64,000 nucleotides of DNA from Petrosia ficiformis. Its lineage: Eukaryota; Porifera; Demospongiae; Haplosclerida; Petrosiidae. The notes below the pieces were generated by a model. The model had not been told where the DNA came from. It was given only the letters and a program-made list of their open reading frames with translations, and made no database searches. This document shows, piece after piece, positions 10,901 through 23,097 of this stretch (position 1 is the first letter of the stretch; each line of letters begins with the position of its first letter). Where the stretch lies: NCBI GenBank assembly GCA_947044365.1, contig OX345643.1, forward strand, positions 4,420,001 to 4,484,000. Reading direction: 5' to 3'. The position numbers were made by a program, and so were the translations under genes.

Positions 10901-13900
10901 TGTGATGAATCTTCTTCATAGCATCTCAAAAAAAGTTACAGCAAAGGGAATTAAAGTTCTGCTGAAGCAATATACCATTGATATAGTAAATACTACTGAC
11001 CTCATAGAGGAAAAATCTACTTCATTTTCTTTTATACCCAAGACATCTTCATGTATTGCTGAAGCTGACAATTCATCTCATGACTCTGATGATGATAGTG
11101 ATGGGGAACCACCTCAAGAAAGGATGAAATCAAATCGTCTTGAACCACAAATACAGCTTGATGACCTCACATTGGAACAAACCTCACACTTGTATAATTT
11201 AGAAGCTTGTGGATATCACATAAAACTCATTCTGCTTGCTTTTGAACATTGTGATAATCCAAATGCTTTGGCTAAATGGTGTCTTATTCATTCAGGAGAT
11301 TATTATTTCTCAGATGAAGATGTTTCATCTTCAGAGACGGAGGAAGAAGAGGAAGATAATTGTGAGGAAGAAGAGGAAATATTGGCTCAACAGAAAGATT
11401 CCAATAGTGAAACAATGAAGTCCCCGCATTCATTAAGTGAATGTTTTGAAGAAATCCAATACCTTCCAGTAGATAAGAATCATCCTAATGTTCAGATTTT
11501 AATGTCTGATTGCGACTTTTCACTAGAAGAATGTATTAAAGCTGTTGGTAAGCATCCAAATAGCAACCAGCTTGCCATGAAATACTTGACAAGGAATAAA
11601 ACTGAAAAGAATTATTCAACAGTCTGTCAAAGCTTAAACTCTGATGAGGAGGAAGAAATCCATGGAAATTCTTTGGAAAGTCATGCTAGTGAAGGATCAT
11701 TGGAGTGGTAGGTTTCCGAAAATAGATAGATTTACTTTGTGATGAATTGTTTTAGCTTACAGAAAATGAGGATCACAATTCAAGACAAGTCAATAAAGAC
11801 TTACCTTTCTCTCACGCAGTTAGGTCTTTTCTTGCAGAAACTGTCTCTGGCTTGTCAAGGTAAGTAGGTATTAATATTATTCTAGCTATAGCATTTTTAT
11901 TTCAAATCATTTTTATAGATTCAACGCCCTTATGCAAGCAAAGAACTTTTTCAAAAGGACTTAAATCCGGAGAGTACAATTTTCTCATTGTTGCTCCAGG
12001 TATTATATGCCATAATGTAGTGTATTGTGATAGGCATTTGTTTTTATCCTATTAAACAGAGCTTGTTCTTAAGACTACACTTTCATTATATATGGAAGAT
12101 TTAAACTTTCCAATGCCAACACATGAAGAAGTATTAGTATGCAATTATCATACAACAGCTGAGGAGGTGATTCTTTTGTGGAAGAGAGCTCTTGGAGATC
12201 CTCAATATCGTAGGATATTTTGTTTGGTTAATGCTGAACGACTACCATATCAAACATGTGAAAAATCTTTGTCTAATCTGCAACAACTCTCCCAGGGAAA
12301 AAGAGGTATTATGTTAAAATAATGTATTATAGATATTGTTTAGTATGGTCTGCACACTTCAGTTTTGCTTACTTTGATTAAATTTAAATGCAGGTATATT
12401 TAACAAAAGTATCATGTGTTTTTTTAATGTACAACAAAGCTTTAATAAAATACATGGAAATACGTATCCCTATTGTGGTGTCCACAATTCATTAATCATG
12501 GCTGACTTTCTCATTCCTGAAGCACAATGGCATATTATAGTTTCTATTTTGAATATCTGCTCTCCCTACTTTTTAAGGCTCTTGTAGAACTTTGGGAATA
12601 TATTTTAGGTAGAACAGGTATTAGTTCCAGTTTTTACATAAATTACAAGCAGCTTTCTTCCTGCTGGTCTGTAGAGAGTCCATCCTTATGATTGATTTTT
12701 TTTGGGTTTTAATGTATAATTATATTATATACATATATATATATATATTTATTTATTTATTTTATTTTATTTTATTTAATATATTTTATATATTTATATA
12801 TTTAGTATTAATTATATTTATATTTATTTGTCTGTCTGATTATGTGTTGTATACGTATTTAAGAAAGTTGTGTCATTCTGGAAGGCTTGGTAAATTAATG
12901 GGCTAGGTGCATAAAAGACCACGCACTAAAGCTATAAAAAACATAATCTTTATCATTATTTTGTGCTGATTTTATTGATGACACATACTTTTGATATCGA
13001 GTAATATCATGACTAATAAGATCTTTTAAATGGCTAGAATCTTCTCTAAAGTAGAGAACCATTGAGTGGTAAAACTGCTAGATTGTTCATCATCATCATC
13101 ATAATGACCGTAATATTATTTTCCAGTAAAATAGGTTTCTACGTTTGTGAAGCTATGAAAATAGTTTTAGCACAAATAAAAAATTATTTTAAGTTAAAAT
13201 CAGTTAAATTTTGTTGCTAATGTACCATCCCAGTCTTGTTCATGTGCTTTTTTTTATGGCCCGTAGGGCCATCCCTATAATTACTTTCCACGGGGTTGAA
13301 TCTATATAATAATTATATCTATATAATAATACCGTTGTCTGTCTGTGAATATCACCCGCAACAAAGACCCAGAAAATTAGACATTGATGTGACGCTTTGA
13401 TTGACGTAACGTAATAAAAGAAGGCGTTGACAGTAAATTTGACATTTGTGCGAAGATTGGAGAAAAGATAGACAATGATCAGGGACGGAATTAGACAAAG
13501 AGAGAGAAGTGTTTTTGAGACAGTAGTAGAATGAGAGTTCAGGATATTTGAATAGAGACAGACATAGACAAACATGGACAACACTAAAGAAGAATCCCAG
13601 CTCACTCTGATAGAGATTCTTATGCAGGTAGAAGTTTGATGTGCATGATATTAGACAGAGATAGACAAACACGGACAAGACTAACTGATATAGAGAAGGA
13701 AGCCTAGCTAACATCTCAGAGATAGACATATAAAGAGCCTGTAGTGTACTACACTTAGAATGTACTATGCTTGCCTATCTTAAACTACCAAAGGCATTCA
13801 GAACTGGAAAGACAATAATTACAAAGAAGATTGAACAGAGTCGGAGAGAGAGAGAGAGCAAGAGACATAACATTTCGTTTATTCATTTATTAATCAAAAA

Positions 13901-16900
13901 TTATAATACATTCATTCATAAATAAAATTAATTATGATTCTAAGTAATAATTCTTTTTAAAACCATATTATGCTTGCCTAGCTTAAACTATCAAAGGCTT
14001 TGGAGACAGTAGTAGCAGATCTTAGGATAGAGAGAGACATAGACAAACATGGACAACACTAGCTGATATAGAGTGAGAAGCCTACCTAACATCTCATAGA
14101 GATAGATGTAATTATAATGAGCCTGTGCCATGCTTGCCTTGCCTAAACTGCTGAAGACATTTAGACAAGTATAGAAGAGATTGAACAGAATCGAAGACCT
14201 CAATATCAAGACATAGACAGTTACAGAGAAGAGTCGAAGAGATGGACGAGAAGCCCAGCTAACATCTGATAAAGATAGACAAATGAATGAGCCTGTAGTG
14301 TACTACACTTAGAATGTACGATGAGACATTTCAGAAATTGTATGAGCTAGAATAGAAGATCAAGTAACAGCAGTATGTAATGTCTGTGTCCGCAATTGCT
14401 TGACAATATTTTGAACAATTTTTACAGAGTCAAAGAGAGAGCGAGAGACATAACATCATTTATTAAACAAAAATTATAATGCATTCATTTGTAGTGTAAA
14501 TATATAAATATTACACTAGAACATACTACGCTTGCCTAGCTTAAACCGCTGAAGGGCCAGGCATGGTAGACAGCGTGATGTAAATGATCATCTGTGCATT
14601 GTTGATTATTCATTTTTGTCATCATTACTCTTTCATCTTCATAATTTATAATAATTTTTAGTCTGATTTATTTTATGACTACAACACATTATGACTTTAT
14701 GACGACCTAGGGAAATGACGGCCGAAGGCGTTGACAGTAAATTTGACATTTGTGCATTCATAAAGAAGATTGGAGAAGAGATAGACAATAATCAGCGACA
14801 GAATTAGACAGAGAGGGAGAAGTGCTTTGGAGACAGTGGTAGAATGAGAGTTTAGGATATTTGAATAGAGACAGACATAGACAAACACAGACAACACTAA
14901 AGAAGCCCATCTCACTCTGATAGAGAATCTTATGCAGGTAGAGATAGACAAACACAGACAAGACTAACTGATATAGAGAAGGAAGCCTAGCTAACATATC
15001 AGAGATAGACATATAAAGAGCCTGTAGTGTACTACACTTAGAAGGTACTATGCTTGCCTAGCTTAAACTACCAAAGGCATTCAGAACTGGAAAGACAAGT
15101 ACAGAGAAGATTGAACAGAGTTGGAGAGAGAGAGAGAGAGCAAGAGACATAACATTTCGTTTCTTCATTTATTAATCAAAAATTATAATACATTCATTCG
15201 TAGTATAAATAAATAAAATTAATTATGATTCTAGATAATAATGCTTTTAAAAACCATATTACGCTTGCCTAGCTTAAACTATCAAAGGCTTTGGAGACAG
15301 TAGTAGCAGGAGAGTTCTGGAAATCTTAGGATTTGCATGCCACTCGACAACATAGTCACGCCTCTCCACTCAATGAAAAGTGTATCCTAATTTTGGTACT
15401 GTTCACCCCTCATAGAAGGCAAGTACAGAGAAGATGTAACAGAGTCAGAGAGACATAAAATTTATTTAATTTATTTATTAAACAAAAATTATAATACATG
15501 CATTCGTGGTATGTAAATTTAATTGATTCTAGATAATAATCCTTTTAATTAATGACAATACTACACTACTATGCTTAGAGCATATACTATGCACTTGCCT
15601 AGCTTAAACCGTGGGCCATATGCAACTGTAATATATTTTTGGGTTTCAGACATGACAATCATCAGTAGTGATTACTTTGATTGATCATCACAAAACAATC
15701 ATAGGGATACTTTTTCTCCATATATCTTGTTTGATATTTGGTCACAATTAACCTCTTGACCTATATAACCCAGACTGCTCCCATCAAAGCCTAAACTCTA
15801 ATCTAATCCAAGCCCTGAACACTAGTTAATTCATAACCCAAGCCCCCTGAGCAGCGTGTTTTACACTGATTAGTTGTTTCTCCCCTCAAACAAAAACGCT
15901 TTTACTAAATGTATAGACATGTTAGTAACTACAAAGAATAATTGTTGATCTTTGTAATTTCAGACTACAGGATTGTAATAATCTGCAGTAATGAAGATGA
16001 AGAAAAGTCCCACATTGTTTCAAGACTTCAACCTTACCGTAGAACTTTCTCTGGTATTCAACCAGATGAAAGTATCATGAAATATCTTAAAGATCACTTT
16101 ATTGAACCAGACAGCACAGAAATGGATAGCACAGAAAACAACATATTAGCTTCAGTTGTTGACAAGGAAAGGTTAGTTTTATTTATCAGTATACAATCCA
16201 TCAAGCATATGCTCATTTGTTTTGATTATTTTTACATATACATACGTATACACTATTAGATCATGTGTCAGGGTGGTGACTTCTGAGAGAGCTGGTATGG
16301 GTAAGTCTCTATACATTTATCGTTTGACAGAAGATCTAATGACCAAGACAAGTGCGGGTCCTCACAAGGTCATTATACCCATTCATGGCCCAAAGGTCAC
16401 TTCTGATAGTGTAGTCAACACTCTGATGAATTACTGTGATAATACCAATGCAACTATTTTCCATCTTGATATTACACCAAATGTGAGACCAATATTATTA
16501 AACTTGTGTTGATATGTGTATGTAAGATTGTTTAATAATTGTATATAAGCAGTTATTAGCTTATTAATGCTTCTCTCCAATGTTTTTGTTTGTTAAATTT
16601 ATTGTTTCTTATGGTCCAGATTCATATCACTTGATACATTAATATTTCGCATCTAATAATTATAATTCAGGTACTTAGACAAGTGGATTCAATATTGTTT
16701 TGTTTATTGGTACTTCAAGCAATCTGTGATAGTAAGGGAAGAGTGTGGAGATGTCATCCCGCACACATGTATGCCATTGAAGTAACTATTCCAAAGGTAC
16801 AATTAGAAAATAGTATTATGTCATTTTTAAAAATTATATATATTTACACAATAGACCGAGCAGCAACCAACAAAAAGTGCTGTCACCTTTTTGAATGTAT

Positions 16901-19900
16901 TGCCAACAGTACACTGTATCTCTCCTAGAGCAGCATTGAGGATTGAGGAAAATGAAGAAGATGGTTTGTTTTTGTGTCTTCAAAACTTAATTTATTTGTT
17001 GCTTTTATTTTCCCATACAGCAAGTTTTGACATCCTAATGGATAAAAAGGAATTCAGAAGTTCAGTTTTTCAACGAGCCTTTCAGTACTTGCGTAGACAC
17101 AAAGCCAGAATGTCTTTAGACAGATTTTCATACCTGCAAAATTCTGTTGAAGGCAAAATCACTGAGTGCCTGAACATGTTGTTGAGGTTAGTTGGAATTG
17201 TATAATATAACATTTATATAATATTATTATTATGTATTGAAGGTTACTGTTTTATCATTTCTGTAGTGAAACAAGTGTCAAAGATCCTTCATGGTCAGAG
17301 TTGAGACACTTTGTGTGTTTCCTTGACATTCAATTGAAATATTGTGAACAGTCTTTGTACTGTGATGAACTGATTGCTAGTGACTGTTTGACTGGCTTGA
17401 AGACATTTACAGTGAATTTTATGATCAGAATGTCCAAGGTAAAACTGCAAATGAACTGCAATATATTGTAACTGCATTCTCTTTGTGTCTCCTGGTTGTA
17501 GGATTTTTCAACAGCTTCTCTTAGAGGTGAGGTTGCAGCTGAGAATGAAGAAAATAATGTTGAACTAAAAGTTATCCAGCAATATGAAATTCATGAACAG
17601 AAAAAGTGGCAAAAAAAGTAAAAGAATAATACATCTAGTTTATACTATTAAGATGATGTTAGCTGTAATATTTTTATAGCTTTAACTTGATCATCTTTTT
17701 ATGGAGGGATTAGGCAACTAACTATAAAAGAGTCCATTTTTTGTTTTAGCTGTTGCAGTAGACAATTTTAACATCATTAAATGCATGCCTTGCTAAAAAG
17801 GATTTTAGTTGTAATTATAGTTAACTCTTAGTATAATGCTAAAGAGGAATTTATGGTCATTGTAATGTTACTTGTGATTCAACAGTTTGTATTGCACAAT
17901 CTGCGGATTGCATGCCAATTTGCAGATTGGGACACATTCTGTGGATCTGCAGTTTGCGCAATGCAAACTCCCAGTTATATATAGCTAAATGTGTATATAC
18001 AATGTTGACCAGTTCATATCATATTTCAATACATTTTCTTGCACATAGCTATCATCCATACCTATTCTTCAATGAGGATAGAAGTAGTATTACATTTGTT
18101 GGATTCAATGTGAACAAGGATGGTGATCTAATGGACCCTGTTAAAAATCAGACAATTCAAAAAGCCATCATGACTCCACAATTATATGCTGGTTTACAAG
18201 AAAATCATGTCGACTTCTCTGAGAACTATTATAATTGGGGGAAGCAGAAAATGCTTAAAAAGATTAGTATGGTAATGGGGATACAGAACCCATTTGATCC
18301 AGATCCATCATATGTGTTAACTGTGGATAATGTCATAAAAATACTAGCTATTCTGATGAAATTCAGGTACACTGTTTACTTATTTGTGTATTTTGTGCAT
18401 GTGGTGTTTACATAATTATGAATAAAAGCATGTAGTTCTTGATGCTTTGTTGGAAGGTAGGGTTTTCATATTTTTGAATTAGTAGGGTGTATTAGATGTT
18501 GATGGAAATCAAGATGTGTGTAATCTTGGGACCTATCCCTTCACGTAGAGGAAGAAATGTCTGGTATGACAGCATCATAAACTTGTTTCTTTCCACAGAA
18601 ATACGCTGAAACCACAATTTCGTAATGTTTATGCACAATAGTTAATTTCATGATGCATGTGATACCAGAACATTCCTCCTCTATGTCCCGATACTAGCGT
18701 GTGTGTACTGTTTGCTCACAATTGTTTTTTTAATTATCCTTTTATGCAACGGAGCCTCACAGCTACAACGGGAGCATTACAACTTCAGTGACAATAATGA
18801 AGTTAATATTATCAATAATTTTTTCCAGATGTAACATTCCAGTGGTTATAATGGGTGAAACTGGATGTGGTAAAACTCGTCTCATTAGATACATGTGTGA
18901 CCTGGCTGCTCAAGGTGGTAATAAAAGAACAAGAAGTCAAGATGGGAAGGATATAAAGAATATGTTGATAATGAAGGTCAGAAAATTGACATGCAATATT
19001 ATTACAAAGGGTTTCATAAACTTTAAGACAATGTATTACGTCATCAAAAATACTGTTATTGTGAATTTCATTGTTGTGTTGTTGTATATATTGGATCGAT
19101 CCAATTGAAGAAACTGCTTCATTAAAACCTTGTTATTTTGTTTAGGTTCATGGAGGCAGTACAGAAGCTGACATAATCAAAAAAGTAGAAGAAGCAGAGG
19201 AGCTAGCAGAAGAGAACAAAGAACAGTATGGACTGGACACAGTATTGTTCTTTGATGAAGCAAACACAACAGACGCCATTGATTTGATTAAAGAGGTGAT
19301 GTGTGATCATCATATCAATGGTCGTGAAATTACTCAAGATGTCAAATTTATAGCTGCTTGCAATCCATATAGAAAGTTAGTCCTATCTATAGTTCTGAAA
19401 GAATGGGGAAGGAGGGTGGGGTATTGTTTGGGATTTCTCACCCAGTGTGAGTTCTCCCCAAATTCAAAATTTTTATAATGTAGTCAATTCGAAATTCAAC
19501 TCATGTGCATGTGGAGGGGCCACATGCACATAAGTTGAATTTCGAATTGACTAAATCATAAAAATTTAGAATTTTGTGTGACATAAAATTGTGGAGTTGT
19601 ATGTGTTCATTAATTATAGCAAAATATGTTAAACTTTTACTGCTTGTAGGGCCATTCTGCTTTTCCACTGGTTCCAACTGTATGTATATATAATATATAA
19701 TTATGTTTGTGTCACATATGCAACTACACATTGTATATGTAATTAAGGCAGTTATGTCATTAGGGGACTAGGACATTTAATGGGCATTATGTGAAAAAGA
19801 ATGTGTGCTCAACAGCTATAGACCAGTAGGAAGATTTGGAAATAATGTAAACTGCGGCTAATACTAATAGCTATTGTATATAACAGAGAAACATTATAAT

Positions 19901-22900
19901 AATGATGCCAAAATCTTTAGCAATTAAGAACAACAAGTAAATATAATAACTTGTTGAGTTTCAGGCATAATGAACTCACCAGCAAAGATTAAGGTTACAA
20001 CCTTGAAGGAGTACTTTAGTTTCATCAAAGAGATGTGTATTTAAACTGCAGTTACACTTACTTCTTCAGGCCCCATGCAGTTTTCAGAGTACACAGAAAG
20101 GTAGAGACACTAGTGCCATCAGCAAAAGAGTCACCACAAAGCAATCATAGGGTTACAATATATCTTGTTACATGTATGTTTTGTAAATCACTAAAGCTTT
20201 GACATTCTTTCTTTTGAAACATTTTTATAGGCATTCAGATGATATGATTGTGAAACTAGAATCAGCTGGCCTTGGATTCTATGTGAAAGCAAATGAGACA
20301 CAAGAGAAATTGGGTAGATTTTTAATATGTGTAATATAATTGTGTACACATCATTCACAGCTAAATACTACTATCATGTGTCAGAGTTTAATCTATAAAT
20401 AGTAACATGCAGACATGGGGCCAAATACTTTTAGAAGGACTTTAGTACTGTCACTATTTTGACAATAGTAACTTTAATAAGTGTATATTCAAGTACATTA
20501 GGTAGTGCTTAATTTGTACTAAAGTACTGTGTGATCAGCAAAATAAATCAGTTATCATGTAATATTGAATCTGATAAACATTGCTGATAGATAGAGAAGT
20601 TGATAGGAAAAACCTTCCTAACGGTTTTTATGTTAGCAATGAAGTCCACAGAAAAACAGACACTCTATTCCAGGAAACAACACGACCGCAGCCGAACTTG
20701 AACTACTGACCATTCGACCAGGAGGCTCAAGCTCTAACCACTAAGCCACGTTGCCTCCTTAAAAAAAAAGGGGTGCCCACCAAACTGGGACTAGTTGAGG
20801 GAATGACTAACCACAACATATATACACGCAAGTGTGTATAGAAGACCGTAGTCCTTTCAGTTGTGGGGAACCAAAGTTCTATTATACCATTGCTGAACTG
20901 AGCAAAGTACTTAAGTACAAGTACAAGTACATTGGTTTTGCAGACTAAGGACTTAAAGTTACAAGATACAGATGCTTTACCATAATATCAAATTTTACGT
21001 ATAATAATTTGCCATACTGGTATGTGTTTTTGTACAAACAGGACTTTTAGCAATACCAGAAGTTTAACATTTGCGTTTGCAAGCAGATTGAGCAGGCAAG
21101 TAGATGCAAAATGACAAAAGATCATTAACAAAAAGAGAGATGCATTTTTGGAAATACGTTTGAATTAATGACTTGTGCAATTTTGAACTGACCATGATAG
21201 CATAAAAAATACCATATCAATTTTTAAAATGGTTTATAGACAAATTCTTCCATCAATCTACCCACATAGTGGTTAAAAATGTCAGAACCAGAAGACTATT
21301 ACAAATGAATATTTTTGACGTCAAAACATTATCAGAGACCATATGTCGAGTTCCAAGGGAGCATATGCATCAATTTTGGTTTGCAACTTTATTACAAAAT
21401 GTATTGAAATAATCATTGGAGGAACTGCATGTTGCTTTCAGACTTACAAAATAAAAGTTATCATACTCATTAATATTCATAAGATTGGTATCCTGTAACC
21501 TTAAGTAAAGTATATGTACTTCAAAATTTATACTTAATTGCAAGTACCAATGTACTTGGCTCTATATCTGGTAACATGATGACTATTGTTTAATCGTTTA
21601 GTTAATCAATTTCAGTGGTTATTTTTCATTTTAATTAGGTGAGATTCCTCTTCGTCAGCTGGTATACAGAGTATTTGATTTACCTCCCAGTATGAAACCT
21701 CTAGTTTATGATTTTGGTCGACTGGATGATTCAACTGAGAATGACTACATTAAACAGATGGTTCATGACAGATGTAGCACTGTGGTTGATTTGAACAAAG
21801 CAAACTGTATCAATGCTGTGGCTGATGTTCTCACATGGTCACAGAGTTACATGAAGAAGAAAACAGTTAGTAACTACATGCAGTAGTTGCAAAATGACAT
21901 CATATTATATGTTTGCACCATATACATATCTTAAGAGAGTAGTGAAAATTGCACTTCACACTTTGAGACTATATAAGTATTTCTCTTTGTATAATTATGG
22001 AGTACCTACTTACTGAATTATTGTCAAATCAATAATTAGTTTATGCTTCTGTATATTATTTTCAATTCACAGGATGAATGTAGTTTTGTTAGTTTACGGG
22101 ATATAGAAAGAGCACTGATTGTCTTCAAATATTTTTATAAGAAGAATAGCAAATTTGAAGAGTTAATTGCTGCTAAAGCTGAAGCTGAGGTCAGTACCAC
22201 TTAATACCCTTCCCACAGTTGTCATCCTTGTAATCCTTACAATACCATTTAATAATACCTTTATCACATTCGTCAACTACATTTGCAGGGAATGACACCA
22301 GTGGATAGTATTACATGGTCACTGATCATATCACTAAGTGTCTGTTATCATGCCAGACTGCAAGTTAGAGATGATTACGAGAGAGAAGTCGTGAAACAAT
22401 TCAGGACTCCACTGAATCTACCTGAAGGAGTAGAACAGTTCAGATGGGAAATTAAATGGTATACTTTGGTTGCTGTTTCTATGTATGAAACATTATGTAC
22501 ATTGCATGCAGTTAAATTAGAAATATACATATAATCAATTGGCATAGTTTTACAGCTAGTGTCAATGTTCCACAAATGTAAACAATGCAACTTCAAACTA
22601 CTTGAACTGTGTGTTTAAATTTTATGACTATATATACATTTGCCGTAATTACTGAATTCATTAGTTTAAAATGTTTAGTAAAAATGATCAACTACAGAAA
22701 TAAGCTGATGTAAATAATTCCACTGGGAAAATTTCACAATATACTGTATTAGTCTTTAATGTATAGAAAACTATAAGATGGATATTTTTGTATTTGATCA
22801 GGTGTCAAGACGTCTTTCTCGACAATATGAAACTGGGTCCTAATATTGCAAGGAATGCTGCCCTCAGAGAAAATGTATTTATGATGACAGTATGTATACA

Positions 22901-23038
22901 GCTCAGGATACCACTGTTTCTAGTTGGCAAACCAGGTAGCTCAAAGTCTCTGGCTAAGTCTATCATTGCTGATTCTATGTTGGGGAAATCATCGGAGAAG
23001 GACTTTTTAAAGGATTTCGATGAGGTAATATGTTATAT

Positions 23039-23097
<59 letters not shown>

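Larger units (their letters stand above)
5984..12305 (+). other. Copy A: stalk exons and UBA-like insert
   Basis: Exons: 5984-6155, 6213-6512, 7029-7612, 7676-7820, 8116-8339, 8400-8711, 10602-11707, 11756-11859, 11919-11999, 12060-12305. The protein is alpha-helical and matches the RNF213 stalk and the region before the first nucleotide-binding AAA unit, e.g. SGHITMDDLKEVN, WIRGVCN, YELNYYTTPQLLALSEELG and PTHEEVLVC. The 1106-base exon additionally encodes an acidic linker and two UBA-like modules. All exons have a counterpart of equal or codon-multiple length in copy B. Confidence 0.85.
18829..22458 (+). other. Copy A: AAA3 unit, intact ATPase motifs
   Basis: Exons: 18829-18976, 19146-19375, 20231-20313, 21639-21865, 22073-22189, 22289-22458. 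Walker A GETGCGKTRLIRYM is in the first exon. Walker B LFFDEANTTDAID and sensor-like AACNPYRK are in the second. The later exons match the AAA3 lid region (GEIPLRQLVYRV, DECSFVSLRDIERA). All catalytic residues expected for hydrolysis are present. Confidence 0.92.

Noticed and set aside
12688..12906. Hydrophobic plus-strand frame rich in Tyr, Ile and Phe
   Set aside because: Produced by TA/TTTA-rich sequence; no splice context or homology.
13240..15012. Several minus-strand frames with repeated VLSVFVYVCLYSN words
   Set aside because: They are translations of the duplicated GA-rich intron repeat, not genes.
20641..20760. tRNA gene on the minus strand
   Set aside because: A and B boxes are present, but acceptor and anticodon stems do not pair and a SINE-like tail follows.
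22788..23096. Continuous frame ending in a long Ile-Tyr run
   Set aside because: The real exon ends at 23024; the rest is an (AT)n microsatellite in the intron.
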